Part shown: in pieces, positions 17,459-26,320 of the stretch
Layout of the letters: each line of letters starts with the position of its first letter
Numbering within the stretch: the first letter of the stretch is position 1
Assembly (NCBI GenBank): GCA_963753245.1
Contig: CAVWBK010000001.1
Location: 62,001-126,000, forward strand
From: VRUE01 sp963753245
GTDB taxonomy: Bacteria; Actinomycetota; Thermoleophilia; Solirubrobacterales; 70-9
Length of the DNA: 64,000 bases
Reading direction: 5' to 3'
Program-made: the position numbers and the translations under genes
The notes under the pieces: model-generated
What the model was told of the DNA's origin: nothing
Databases searched by the model: none
The model's input: only the letters and a program-made list of their open reading frames with translations

Positions 17459-18630
17459 TGGCCGAGTACACGCTGAAAGTCCGCCGCTACCAGCCGGAGG
17501 CAGGAGAGGGTCCCTACTGGGAGGAGTTCAGGGTTGACCTCGATCCCTCGCTCGCTGTGCTTGACGGGATTCTGCAGGCCAAAGACCGAGACGATGGCTC
17601 GCTCTCGGTGCGCTGCTCATGCCGGGCTGCGATCTGCGGCTCCTGCGGGATGAAGATCAACGGCCAGTCTGGGTTGGGCTGCAAGACCCAAATCGGGGAG
17701 GCCCAGGAGCTGGCGAACAAGAAGGCCGGGGCGGTGAGCGCCAGCGGCCCCAGCGGCGACGTGCCGATCGTCGTCGAGCCGATGGGCAACATGCCGGTGA
17801 TCAAGGACCTGATCACCGACATGGAGTCCACACACTGGAACAAGATCCGCCGGGTCACTCCCTGGCTGCTTCCGCACGGAGAGCCGCCCGAGCGCGAGTA
17901 CATCGTCGAGCCGGAATCAATGATCGACATCACCCAGTCGATGGCCTGCATCCAGTGCGGCGCCTGCGTTTCTTCCTGTCTCTCGATGGAAGCCGATCCC
18001 GAGTTCATCGGCCCGGCGGCGCTGGCCAAGGCCTACCGCTTCGTCGGCGACCCGCGCGACGCCGAGACCAAGGAGCGCCTCCACGACCTCGCCGAGGACC
18101 CGCACGGGATCTATGACTGCACCCACTGCTTCAGCTGCGTTGACGCCTGCCCCAAGGGCGTGGCGCCGATGGACCAGATCATGCGTCTGCGCCGCAAGGC
18201 CGGCGAGGCGGAAATCGAGGACCCCAACGCCGGCCACGCCCACGAGCTCGCCTTCGTCAAGATCATTGAGAAGAAGGGGACCCTGGACGAGGCGATGCTG
18301 GTCCAGGAGTCCTACGCCCCGGGGATCAAGGGCAAGCTCAAACCGAGCAAACGCGGGATCCGGGAAACAATCAAGTCGCTGCCGACGATCATGCGCCCAT
18401 TGCGCAAACGAAAGGTCAAGCTCCGACAGGCGATTCCCGGCACCCACCACAAGCTTCCCGGCGGCGCGATGAACGACGTCAAGGCGATCTACGCCCACGC
18501 CGAGGAGCACAGCGAGGAATTCAACCTGTACATCAGTGGCGATGAGGGTGAGTTGGCCGAGATCGAGGCCGAGGAGAGTCGTGAGCAGACCGCCACCGCG
18601 ACCCCCGACGAGGAGGTTTCAAATGGCTGA
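17458..18630 (+). CDS. sdhB: Succinate dehydrogenase iron-sulfur subunit (extended)
   Basis: A 390-residue protein, longer than the usual ~240. The N-terminal [2Fe-2S] domain has cysteines in 'CSCRAAICGSCGMKI' and 'GLGC'. The C-terminal ferredoxin domain has 'CIQCGACVSSC' and 'CTHCFSCVDACPKG' for the [4Fe-4S] and [3Fe-4S]-type clusters. About 130 residues follow the clusters, basic at first and acidic at the end; I cannot assign a function to this tail. It overlaps sdhA by 3 bases and the next gene by 8. Confidence 0.93.
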   Translation: MAEYTLKVRRYQPEAGEGPYWEEFRVDLDPSLAVLDGILQAKDRDDGSLSVRCSCRAAICGSCGMKINGQSGLGCKTQIGEAQELANKKAGAVSASGPSGDVPIVVEPMGNMPVIKDLITDMESTHWNKIRRVTPWLLPHGEPPEREYIVEPESMIDITQSMACIQCGACVSSCLSMEADPEFIGPAALAKAYRFVGDPRDAETKERLHDLAEDPHGIYDCTHCFSCVDACPKGVAPMDQIMRLRRKAGEAEIEDPNAGHAHELAFVKIIEKKGTLDEAMLVQESYAPGIKGKLKPSKRGIRETIKSLPTIMRPLRKRKVKLRQAIPGTHHKLPGGAMNDVKAIYAHAEEHSEEFNLYISGDEGELAEIEAEESREQTATATPDEEVSNG

Positions 18631-19531
18631 TCAGATCAAAGTCGCCTACTGGCCCGGCTGCGTCTCGCGCGGCTTCACGCCTGAGCTGCACGGCTCGATG
18701 GCCTTCGTCGCCGAGCGGCTTGGAATCGAGTTGGTCGAACTCGATCGCGCCAACTGCTGCGGTGCGGGGGTGATCGCGGAGCACAACCAGGAGCTCGCCG
18801 ACACCCTCAACGCCCGCACCTTCGCGCTCGCCCAGCAGACCGGCCTGGCGATGATGAACATCTGCTCGACCTGCCAGGGCGCCCAGTCAGAGTGTCAGCA
18901 ACGACTCGACGCCGACTCCTCCTATCGCGCCCATATCAACGAGGTATTGAGCGGCCAGGGGCTCTCCTATGAGAAGGATAAGGACGGCTTCACCAACAAG
19001 AATTTCCTCTGGCTCTTGGTCGAGGACTACGGCCTTGAACGCCTTGCTGGGGAGGTCAGACGACCGCTCTCAGGGCTGCGGGTAGGGCCCTTCTATGGCT
19101 GCTATGTGATCCGCCCCAAGGAACGCCTGGGCTACGGGGAGTTCCCCGACCGCGACATCTATCTGGAGAAGGTGATCCTCGCCCTCGGCGGAGAGGTGGT
19201 CGAGTACGACGGGGCACGCAAATGCTGCGGCTTCCCCGTGGTGACGATGAACCGCGAGACATCCCTAAAGCAGGCCGGAACCCACGTCGGCGACGCGATC
19301 GACGCCGGCGCCGATTGCCTTGTCACCCCCTGTCCGCTGTGCCATCTGAATCTCGACATGCAGCAGCCCGAGGCCGCGAAGATCGTCAACCGCGACCTCG
19401 GCCTCGCCGTCTTGCACCTGCCCCAGCTCGTCGCCCTGGCGCTCGGAGCAGAGCCCAAGCAGCTGGGAATGAGCAGACACGTTGCCTCAACCGGCTGGGT
19501 CGAAGAGCGTTTGGCGGCGGTTCCCGCCTAG
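18623..19531 (+). CDS. CCG-domain (HdrB/SdhE-like) third subunit of succinate dehydrogenase
   Basis: A 302-residue protein from ATG 18623, which overlaps the end of sdhB by 8 bases and has GAGGAGG upstream. It has two cysteine-rich CCG modules: 'ANCCGAG' with 'CSTCQGAQSEC', and 'KCCGFP' with 'TPCPLCHLNLD'. This architecture is that of heterodisulfide reductase subunit B and of the SdhE subunit of non-classical succinate:quinone reductases, which lack haem-bearing SdhC/SdhD. No membrane helices are visible, so membrane attachment would be amphipathic. The operon therefore appears complete without a classical anchor. Confidence 0.88.
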   Translation: MADQIKVAYWPGCVSRGFTPELHGSMAFVAERLGIELVELDRANCCGAGVIAEHNQELADTLNARTFALAQQTGLAMMNICSTCQGAQSECQQRLDADSSYRAHINEVLSGQGLSYEKDKDGFTNKNFLWLLVEDYGLERLAGEVRRPLSGLRVGPFYGCYVIRPKERLGYGEFPDRDIYLEKVILALGGEVVEYDGARKCCGFPVVTMNRETSLKQAGTHVGDAIDAGADCLVTPCPLCHLNLDMQQPEAAKIVNRDLGLAVLHLPQLVALALGAEPKQLGMSRHVASTGWVEERLAAVPA

Positions 19532-19611
19532 CGAAGCCTGCGCCTCGATTCGATCTCCCCGCAGGCGGGCGATCGAGGCTCCTGGAGCGCCTTCACCGCG
19601 CCCGGCAGAGC

Positions 19612-20844
19612 TCACTGCGCCGAGGGCTTCGCGTCTGCCGCAACGCCAGATCGCGCTGGGAGGCCGACCCGCCGCGCCATCCATTTGGCGCCAACCGTGT
19701 CGGTCAGGCCGTGGGCGACGATCGAGCAGATGATCGCGATCGCCGCGATGTCGAAGACCAGGCCGTTGTCATCGATCTGAGACTTGAGGACGAAGAGGGC
19801 AAAAAGCATCGAGGCGACACCCTTGGGCCCAAACCAGGCCATGAACAGCTTCTGGGGGCGCGGCAGGCCGGTGTGGATGAAGGAGAGCATCACCGCCGCC
19901 GGCCGAGCAAGCAGGAGGGCGAACAGCACAAAGACGACGAGCGGCGGCACGCTGTGGCTAAACCCCGTGGCGACGATCAGGGCGCCGAAGACGAAGAAGG
20001 TGATCACCTGCAGGATCGCACTGGCGTTCTCGGCAAACTCGACGAAGCCCTGTGGTACGTCGCGCTCGGTAGCCCCCATCGCGATCCCGCAGACGAAGGC
20101 GGCAATCAACCCGTTGCCAAAGCTGACATCGGCGAGCCCGAAGGCAAAGAGCGCAAAGCCGACCGCGTAGATGCCCTCATAGCGCGCGGTCAGCCCGCCA
20201 CCGGGGAGCCGCGGGTGCAGGCGCCCGGCGAGGACCCCCAGGCCGACCCCGATCGCCGCTCCGACCAGCGCCTCGCCGGCGAGCTTCGCCGCTTCGGCGC
20301 CTGCGTCCCCCCCGGGCGAGGCGAGGACGAGAAAGAAGAGGACGAAGGGCAGCGCCAGCCCATCGTTTAGCCCCGACTCGAGGTTGAGTGTGTGGCGGAC
20401 CGCGCTCGGCACCAAACGCGAGGTGACCACCGCGGAGGTGACGACCGGATCGGTGGGAGAGAGCACCGCCCCAAGCAGGAAGGCCTCGGCCCAGCTGAGC
20501 TCGGGAAAGAGCGCCTTCGCGGCCCCCGCCAAGAGCGCCATCGTGATCGGCATCGCGATCACCAGCGAGCGCGCCACCGGGCTCCAGTGTCGACGCAGGA
20601 GCTCGCGCTCGACAAACATCCCGTCAGAGAAGAGGGTGAGGATCAGGGCCAGCTCGATCAACTCGACGATCGCCCCGCTGGTCGGGTTGACGTCGACCAC
20701 ATTAAGGGCAGCGAGCAGGATGCCCAGTGCCACCGAGAGCACCGAGGCCGAGAGCACCGTGCCGCGCATCACCCCCGAGAGGGCGGCGACGACGGCGAGC
20801 AGGCCGCCAAAGAGCAGCACGGCTTCCCCGAAGCCGATGCCCAT
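19612..20844 (-). CDS. CPA1-type cation:proton antiporter (NhaP-like)
   Basis: A 410-residue protein with about 12 membrane helices. Conserved ion-path motifs are 'LGAVLSPTDPVVTSAV' and 'ESGLNDGLALPFVLFF', with the ND/GLND aspartate of CPA1 exchangers. It would exchange Na+ or K+ for protons across the cytoplasmic membrane. Its start is 3 bases after the stop of asd, so it is probably the third gene of a lysC-asd transcript, although there is no obvious functional link. It is convergent with the sdh operon; the 80 bases between show no strong terminator. Confidence 0.9.
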   Translation of the reverse strand: MGIGFGEAVLLFGGLLAVVAALSGVMRGTVLSASVLSVALGILLAALNVVDVNPTSGAIVELIELALILTLFSDGMFVERELLRRHWSPVARSLVIAMPITMALLAGAAKALFPELSWAEAFLLGAVLSPTDPVVTSAVVTSRLVPSAVRHTLNLESGLNDGLALPFVLFFLVLASPGGDAGAEAAKLAGEALVGAAIGVGLGVLAGRLHPRLPGGGLTARYEGIYAVGFALFAFGLADVSFGNGLIAAFVCGIAMGATERDVPQGFVEFAENASAILQVITFFVFGALIVATGFSHSVPPLVVFVLFALLLARPAAVMLSFIHTGLPRPQKLFMAWFGPKGVASMLFALFVLKSQIDDNGLVFDIAAIAIICSIVAHGLTDTVGAKWMARRVGLPARSGVAADAKPSAQ

Positions 20845-20847
20845 TGC

Positions 20848-21888
20848 CTAATTCCGTCCGTTGAGCAGCCCGCGCTCGGCGAGCAGCTCGGCGACCTGTA
20901 CGGCGTTGGTGGCCGCGCCCTTGCGCAGGTTGTCGCCGGCGACCCAGAGGTTCAGACAGCGCTCGTGGCTGGGATCCCGGCGCACGCGGCCGACCAGAAC
21001 CTCGTCGCGCCCGGCGGCGTCAATCGCCATCGGGTACTCACCGGCTGCGGGTTCATCGACCACCAGAACTCCGGATGCCTCGCCGAGCAGCGCCCGGCAC
21101 TCCTGCGGGGAGAGGTCCGCCTCGGTCTGCACGTTGATCGACTCCGAATGGCCGCTGAGCACCGGCACCCTGGCGCAAGTGACGGAGATCCCGACCTCCT
21201 CGCCAAGCTCGAGGATCTTGCGCGTCTCGGCCATCACCTTGCGCTCCTCGGTGGTGTAGTCATCACCGTCCTTGAAGATCTCGACCTGGGGCAAGACATT
21301 GAAGGCGATCCGGTGCGGATAGACAGCCGGCGGGGTGACATTCTCTCCGGCGAGGACGGCGCGCGATTGCGCGAGCAGCTCCTCTATCGCCCGCTGTCCT
21401 GTGCCCGAAACAGCCTGGTAGCTGGAGAGGATGAGGCGCTGCAGGCCCACCGCCCGGTGAATCGGCGCCAGCGCCATCAGCGCCACCATCGTCGTGCAGT
21501 TCGGGTTCGCGACAATCCCCTGATGCGCCGCGGCGGCCTCGGGGTTCACCCCGGCGATGACGAGTGGCACGTCGGCCTTCATCCGCCAGTAGCTGGTGTT
21601 GTCGATGACCACCGCACCGGCCTCGACGAAGCGCGGTGCCCACTCGGCACTGACCTCGCCACCGGCCGAGGAGAGAACCAAGTCGAGGCCCTGGATCGTC
21701 TCCTGATTGAGCGAGCGACATTCGAGCAGGGCGCCGTTCCACTCGATCTGGCGCCCGGCGGAACGTTCGGAGGCAAAGGGAACAACCTCTGAAGCCGGGA
21801 ACCGACGCTCGGCCAGCACGCCGAGGATCGTCGCTCCGACCGCACCGGTCGCGCCCACCACCCCGACTCTGTATCCGTCCGCGCTCAT
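20848..21888 (-). CDS. asd: Aspartate-semialdehyde dehydrogenase
   Basis: A 346-residue protein. The NADP fold is 'VGVVGATGAVGATILGVLAE'. The catalytic cysteine is in 'VANPNCTTMVALMALAPIH', and the substrate histidine in 'VPVLSGHSESINVQ'. It reduces aspartyl-phosphate to the semialdehyde for lysine, threonine, methionine and diaminopimelate synthesis. The frame extends upstream into lysC, but the ATG at 21888 fits the family. It lies 43 bases downstream of lysC on the same strand. Confidence 0.95.
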   Translation of the reverse strand: MSADGYRVGVVGATGAVGATILGVLAERRFPASEVVPFASERSAGRQIEWNGALLECRSLNQETIQGLDLVLSSAGGEVSAEWAPRFVEAGAVVIDNTSYWRMKADVPLVIAGVNPEAAAAHQGIVANPNCTTMVALMALAPIHRAVGLQRLILSSYQAVSGTGQRAIEELLAQSRAVLAGENVTPPAVYPHRIAFNVLPQVEIFKDGDDYTTEERKVMAETRKILELGEEVGISVTCARVPVLSGHSESINVQTEADLSPQECRALLGEASGVLVVDEPAAGEYPMAIDAAGRDEVLVGRVRRDPSHERCLNLWVAGDNLRKGAATNAVQVAELLAERGLLNGRN

Positions 21889-21931
21889 CTCAGCGATTAT
21901 GACCGGCCGCGCGGCCGCGCTCACGACCGGG

Positions 21932-23185
21932 CTACTCTTCGCGCTGGACTCCGTCTTGGTCCAAATCAAAGGCGCGATGAAGCGCCCGGACCGCATCGCC
22001 GAGGCGGTCGGCTGCGATCACGCATGAGATCTTGATCGGCGAGGTGGAGATCATCTCGATGTTGATCCCCTCACCACCGAGCACTTCGAAGACCTTCGCC
22101 GCGACCCCCGGATGGGAGCGCATGCCGGCGCCGATGATCGAGACTTTGCCGACCCGCTCGTCGGTCTTCACGCCCTGGCTCAGGCCACCCAGGGCCGCGA
22201 TCGTCTCGGTCGCGGTGAGCATGTCAGAGCGCTCAACGGTGAAGGAGAGATCGGCCAGCTCGTCTTCGCCAACCGGCTCGTTTTGGATAATCACATCGAC
22301 GTTGACGTTGGCATCGGCGAGCGCGGTGAAGATCCGCCCGGCGACGCCCGGCTCATCCCTGACGCCGGTCAGGGTCACCCGTGCTTCGGCATCAGAATGG
22401 GTCACGGCTGTAACGAATGGCTGCTCCACGGTTTCCTCCTCAGCAACGACGAGCGTACCGGGGCCGTCCCCAGAGCTACTACGGCAGTGGATGCGAACCC
22501 CGTGGTTGCGGGCGTACTCGACCGAGCGCAACTGCAAGACCCTGGCCCCTGAGGCCGACATCTCAAGCATCTCCTCAAAGGAGACCATCGCGAGCTTGCG
22601 CGCCTCGGGGACGATCCGCGGGTCGGCGCTGAACACGCCCGAGACATCGGTGTAGATCTCACAAACACTTGCACCGAGCGCCGCGGCGAGGGCGACGGCC
22701 GTCGTGTCGGAGCCACCGCGGCCGAGCGTGGTGACGTCATGGCTGTCGGTCGAAACACCCTGAAATCCGGCAACGAGCACGATCCGATCATCACCCAGCG
22801 TCGCCCTGATCCTGTCGGCTCGCACGTCAATGATCCGGGCCTTGGTGTGCGAGGAGTCGGTGACGATCCCGGCCTGGGAGCCGGTTAGAGAGATCGCCTT
22901 ATGGCCGAGGTCATGGATCGCCATCGCGCAAAGCGCGCAGGAGATCCGCTCTCCGGTGGAGAGCAGCATGTCCATCTCCCGCGAGTCGGGCCGCGCCGAG
23001 ATCTCAAGCGCCTGGGCAACCAGCTCATCGGTGGTCTTGCCGCGCGCCGAGAGCACGGCGACGACGCGGTTGCCGGCCTCGCGAGCGGCGACGATCCGCG
23101 CAGCGGCGCGCTTGATCTGCTCGGCACCGGCTACAGAGGTGCCGCCGAACTTCATCACGACGATGTCTGAGTTAGCTGCGGCCAT
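21932..23185 (-). CDS. lysC: Aspartate kinase
   Basis: A 417-residue protein starting at ATG 23185. The kinase motif 'VMKFGGTSVAGAEQIKRAA' is at the N-terminus, 'GRGGSDTTAVALAAAL' is the aspartate/ATP-binding loop, and two ACT domains at the C-terminus ('VTLTGVRDEPGVAGRIFTAL' and 'VSIIGAGMRSHPGVAAKVFE') provide feedback regulation. It catalyses the first step of the aspartate amino-acid pathway and forms an operon with asd. An internal start for a beta subunit is possible, as in other actinobacteria, but was not resolved. Confidence 0.95.
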   Translation of the reverse strand: MAAANSDIVVMKFGGTSVAGAEQIKRAAARIVAAREAGNRVVAVLSARGKTTDELVAQALEISARPDSREMDMLLSTGERISCALCAMAIHDLGHKAISLTGSQAGIVTDSSHTKARIIDVRADRIRATLGDDRIVLVAGFQGVSTDSHDVTTLGRGGSDTTAVALAAALGASVCEIYTDVSGVFSADPRIVPEARKLAMVSFEEMLEMSASGARVLQLRSVEYARNHGVRIHCRSSSGDGPGTLVVAEEETVEQPFVTAVTHSDAEARVTLTGVRDEPGVAGRIFTALADANVNVDVIIQNEPVGEDELADLSFTVERSDMLTATETIAALGGLSQGVKTDERVGKVSIIGAGMRSHPGVAAKVFEVLGGEGINIEMISTSPIKISCVIAADRLGDAVRALHRAFDLDQDGVQREE

Positions 23186-23251
23186 GTGCGGCTGAGGATA
23201 GTCCGGGCTTCGAGTTGATCGGCCGCTGGCCGAGCGGGTAGTTTGCCTGTC

Positions 23252-23626
23252 GTGGCCGCCACACAACCCGACCAGGCAAAAAGGGAGACCTTTGACGCGA
23301 CCAGGCGCACCCGGCTGGCGACCGAGCGCACAGAGCTGGCCTGGTGGCGGACCGGACTCACCGCGCTCGCCGTTGCGCTCGGTGTCGGGCGCGTGGTCCC
23401 CGAGCTAAACCACGGTCTGGCGCGCTGGCCCTACGTGGTCGCCGGCGTCGGCTTTGCGATCTGGGGCATCGTCGCGATCGCCTACGGCTCCTCGCGGGGG
23501 GCCGCGATCGAGCGGGCACTCTCGCGGGGCAGCTTCGATGAACCCCCGGCCTGGGCCCTGCGGGCTCTGACCTGGGGGGGAATCGTCCTCGGGGTCCTGA
23601 CCGGCGTCCTGATCATCTTCGACTGA
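23252..23626 (+). CDS. DUF202 small membrane protein
   Basis: A 124-residue protein from GTG 23252. The N-terminus 'TRRTRLATERTELAWWRTGL' is the DUF202/YidH signature. Three membrane helices follow (TALAVALGVGRVV, VAGVGFAIWGIVAIAYG and GGIVLGVLTGVLIIF). The function of the family is unknown. It is divergent from lysC with a 66-base gap and convergent with the phosphoesterase gene. A TTG start nine bases upstream is an alternative. Confidence 0.8.
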   Translation: MAATQPDQAKRETFDATRRTRLATERTELAWWRTGLTALAVALGVGRVVPELNHGLARWPYVVAGVGFAIWGIVAIAYGSSRGAAIERALSRGSFDEPPAWALRALTWGGIVLGVLTGVLIIFD

Positions 23627-23654
23627 CCCCAACCGTTGGCCGCAGGGCCGCCGT

Positions 23655-25304
23655 TCAGGATTCGAGATTGTTGTAGACCGATTCGTCAAAGCCGAGGACG
23701 ACGGGTTCGGCGGCGTAGCCGAGTGGACTCAGGCCGAACAGTTCCTCGACGCTGTGCAGAAACGAGAAATGGTTGAAGTAGCCCGACGAGTTGACGCTGC
23801 CGGGCAGTACATACGGCGAGATAAGCAGCATCCCGACCCGTCCGCCGCCGCCGGTCGGTTTGACCGGCCCGCTCGCCGTCGGCGCGGCAACCGCGAGGGG
23901 AGCGGTTCCCAGGTTGGGGTATTCCGGAGTGCCACAGCAGGCGCTCGGGTCAGCCGCGGGGCCTGTCTGGGGGGCCGCGGCAAAGGTGATGGCGATCATG
24001 CCCCCGACCTGGTAGGCGGGCGAGGCTTCAATCTCGGGCACCACCGTCTGCAGAAACGATTCGGCGCCGGCGAGACCGGCGGGCTGTCCCGGCGCGCAGG
24101 GGGTTTCAGAGCCGTCGTGGCAGGCATTGGGGACGATGAAGGACAGCGATGGAACTTCGGTGCCCGCCTTCAGCTCGGGTGCGAGTTGTTCGAGGCCAAC
24201 GTCAGACGCCGCGCATTCGCCGCTGTCGAGGAGGGCATGGAAATAGGCCATCGGGTTGCGCCAGGTCTCATAGGCGTCGCCGGGTCCGGGGATGAAGTCC
24301 GGGTCCAGCGAGCCAGTCGCGGGATGCCTGCAAGTTGTGGCCGCTTCGGGGCCGCCATTGCCGACGTCCTCGACGTAGGCTTTCCAGGAGTCCCCTGCGG
24401 CGGTGAGCTGCCCGGGCAGAGTCTGGGTCGCCGCCGGGTAGACGCAACCGGCGCCTTCGACTAGTTCGGTTGTGCCGGTGGTCAGCGGGTCGATCGTGCC
24501 GGGCGTGATGTCGGTGTATTCGGGGCAGTTGGCAGCCGTCTGCACGGTCGGGCCTTGTCCGCTTAGCAATGCCACCTCGTTGGCGAGATCACTCTGGGCC
24601 ACGGCGTAGTAGTTGCTGAGGACCTCGCCTTTGGCGGCCAGGGTCTTTGAGAAGTAGGGCGAGGTCGACTTCTTGCCGAAGGTCGTTTCAAAGCCTTGGT
24701 CACCGAGCACGATCATGAACAAATGACTGACCGGCGGCAAAGCCGCTTCGGGCGGAAGTTCGAGCGGTTTTGCAGGTTTGCCCGGCGCTTCTTCGGGTGT
24801 TACTTCTTCGGGCAGCGCTTCTTCTTGGAGCAGCGGTTGGGCGGCCGGCGACGCTTCGGGCGCGGCTTCTTCGGCGACTTCTTCTTCCACCGGTTCGGGT
24901 TCGACCGCTTCTTCGGGCGCCGCGCGGGGGGCGCTGACCATGACGATCGGTGCGCTGGCGCTTTGCGCGAATGGATCGGTCACCGCACCGAGCACGACCC
25001 CGGCGGCCAGCAACGCCATGACAGCAACCGCCGCCGCCTGCGGAGTGGGCATGTAGCGATCCAGCACCGATTCGCCCTCTTTCGCGTCGCCCTCGGACTC
25101 GCCCGCCACTCCATCCGACGCCGCGCTCGGTGGGGTGCCCGCAGCGCAGTGGTCGTCCCGGAAAGGCCTTAGCCAGCCGGCGACAACCGCGGGCAGCGGC
25201 ACGTTGCGCTCTCCACATTGCAGGCAGTAGCGCTGGCCACTCGAGAGTGGGGCCGCGCAGCTGGAGCATTTCGCGGATTCCTGCGGACGAATCGGGTCGT
25301 TCAT
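23655..25304 (-). CDS. Membrane-anchored phosphoesterase-like protein with zinc-ribbon N-terminus
   Basis: A 549-residue protein. Residues 13-31 form a zinc ribbon (CSSC ... CLQC), a membrane helix follows (AAVAVMALLAAGVVLGAV), then a Glu/Pro/Ala-rich spacer (~125-185), then a phosphoesterase domain of the phospholipase C/acid phosphatase (PF04185-like) type. That domain begins 'HLFMIVLGDQGFETTFGKKS' and has 'SDLANEVALLSGQGP'. The usual metal-binding Glu-Asn of the first motif reads Gly-Asp here, so activity is uncertain. The cytoplasmic ribbon and extracellular enzyme domain would be linked through the membrane. It is next to two other zinc-ribbon genes and the pst operon, suggesting a role in phosphate supply or its sensing (inference). 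Confidence 0.8.
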   Translation of the reverse strand: MNDPIRPQESAKCSSCAAPLSSGQRYCLQCGERNVPLPAVVAGWLRPFRDDHCAAGTPPSAASDGVAGESEGDAKEGESVLDRYMPTPQAAAVAVMALLAAGVVLGAVTDPFAQSASAPIVMVSAPRAAPEEAVEPEPVEEEVAEEAAPEASPAAQPLLQEEALPEEVTPEEAPGKPAKPLELPPEAALPPVSHLFMIVLGDQGFETTFGKKSTSPYFSKTLAAKGEVLSNYYAVAQSDLANEVALLSGQGPTVQTAANCPEYTDITPGTIDPLTTGTTELVEGAGCVYPAATQTLPGQLTAAGDSWKAYVEDVGNGGPEAATTCRHPATGSLDPDFIPGPGDAYETWRNPMAYFHALLDSGECAASDVGLEQLAPELKAGTEVPSLSFIVPNACHDGSETPCAPGQPAGLAGAESFLQTVVPEIEASPAYQVGGMIAITFAAAPQTGPAADPSACCGTPEYPNLGTAPLAVAAPTASGPVKPTGGGGRVGMLLISPYVLPGSVNSSGYFNHFSFLHSVEELFGLSPLGYAAEPVVLGFDESVYNNLES

Positions 25305-25453
25305 CGGGTTGACACCTTTGTTCCATTTTCACGACCCGCGAACGCCTAAATGTGAAGATTTTGGGCCCTCCTCCGTGCCTATCTTTTACATTTCGGCAAC
25401 ATCTCGACCAGGCCAGGGGGTGACCATAGCCCTCAGTTCCCAATCTGGAGGAA

Positions 25454-26296
25454 ATGGCCGTGGAGTGGACAACCGAGAACGAGGCGCGCACGCATGAGGC
25501 GGCGTCCAACGGCGAGTCCGACACCCAGCCATTGCCGGTGCAGCCGGGAATGGACAGCGCCCTGACCCCCAGCGAGCTGCCCGCCCCCCCGCTGCCGCCG
25601 GTCTCCTACCCGCCCCCGATCCCACCGGTGCCCAGCGCCAGCCCCACCCCGCCAGCCGCCCCAATCCCACCGGTCCCTACCCGAACGGCGCCGGTACCCG
25701 CGCAACCGGCCAACCCCGCGGCACCGGGCGGGTTCGAGCACTGCCCCTCCTGCGGGGCGCTGGTCGCCAACGACCAGCGCTACTGCCTCGAGTGCGGCCA
25801 GCGGCGTGGCGACCCGCGTTTGCCGTTCATGGACGCCGTCGTCTTCATGGACGCGATGAACCGCCCCCCCGAGCCGGCGAGCGCACCGAAAAAGCGGAGG
25901 AGAGGGATCTCTCCGAACACGGCGCTGATCGCAGGCGTCGGCACGCTGCTGCTGGCGCTCGGCATCGGGGTGCTGATCGGGCGCTCGGGTAATCACTCAA
26001 CAGCTAGTGCGCCGGCCCCACAGGTCGTGACCGTTTCCGGTGGCGGCGAAGAAGCCAAAACACCCAGTGCCGGCACGACTTCAGCATCGGGCTCCGGTGG
26101 AGGAAAGACCAAGAACCCCAAAGCCAAACAGAAAGCTGAAGAAGCGAAGCCCGGCGGCAGCGCGTCGAACATCCTGCCCAGCAACCCAAATGTGAACCTG
26201 CCTCCCCCGAAAGTTGAAATTGGAGAAAAATGCGAAAAGCAAGTTGCCGGCTGCAGCAAGAACGGCAAGTTTGAAGGCACCTTCTTCGGAGAATGA
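25454..26296 (+). CDS. Proline-rich zinc-ribbon membrane protein
   Basis: A 280-residue protein with a GGAGGA site before the ATG. Residues ~36-95 are strongly proline-rich. A zinc ribbon follows (CPSC ... CLEC near residues 97-114), then one membrane helix (TALIAGVGTLLLALGIGVLIG, ~155-176), and a Gly/Ser/Lys-rich exported part with two cysteines close to the C-terminus (CEKQVAGC). The layout matches the divergent phosphoesterase protein in its ribbon and single helix. Function unknown; the extracellular part is too simple for an enzyme. Confidence 0.75.
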   Translation: MAVEWTTENEARTHEAASNGESDTQPLPVQPGMDSALTPSELPAPPLPPVSYPPPIPPVPSASPTPPAAPIPPVPTRTAPVPAQPANPAAPGGFEHCPSCGALVANDQRYCLECGQRRGDPRLPFMDAVVFMDAMNRPPEPASAPKKRRRGISPNTALIAGVGTLLLALGIGVLIGRSGNHSTASAPAPQVVTVSGGGEEAKTPSAGTTSASGSGGGKTKNPKAKQKAEEAKPGGSASNILPSNPNVNLPPPKVEIGEKCEKQVAGCSKNGKFEGTFFGE

Positions 26297-26320
26297 GCTT
26301 GCCGTGATTGGTTCGATCAG

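Noticed and set aside
20392..21792. 466-codon plus-strand frame opposite the antiporter and asd
   Set aside because: Shadow frame of two well-supported genes.
24700..25524. 274-codon minus frame overlapping the phosphoesterase start
   Set aside because: Out of frame with the phosphoesterase domain; composition is repetitive Arg/Ser/Gly.
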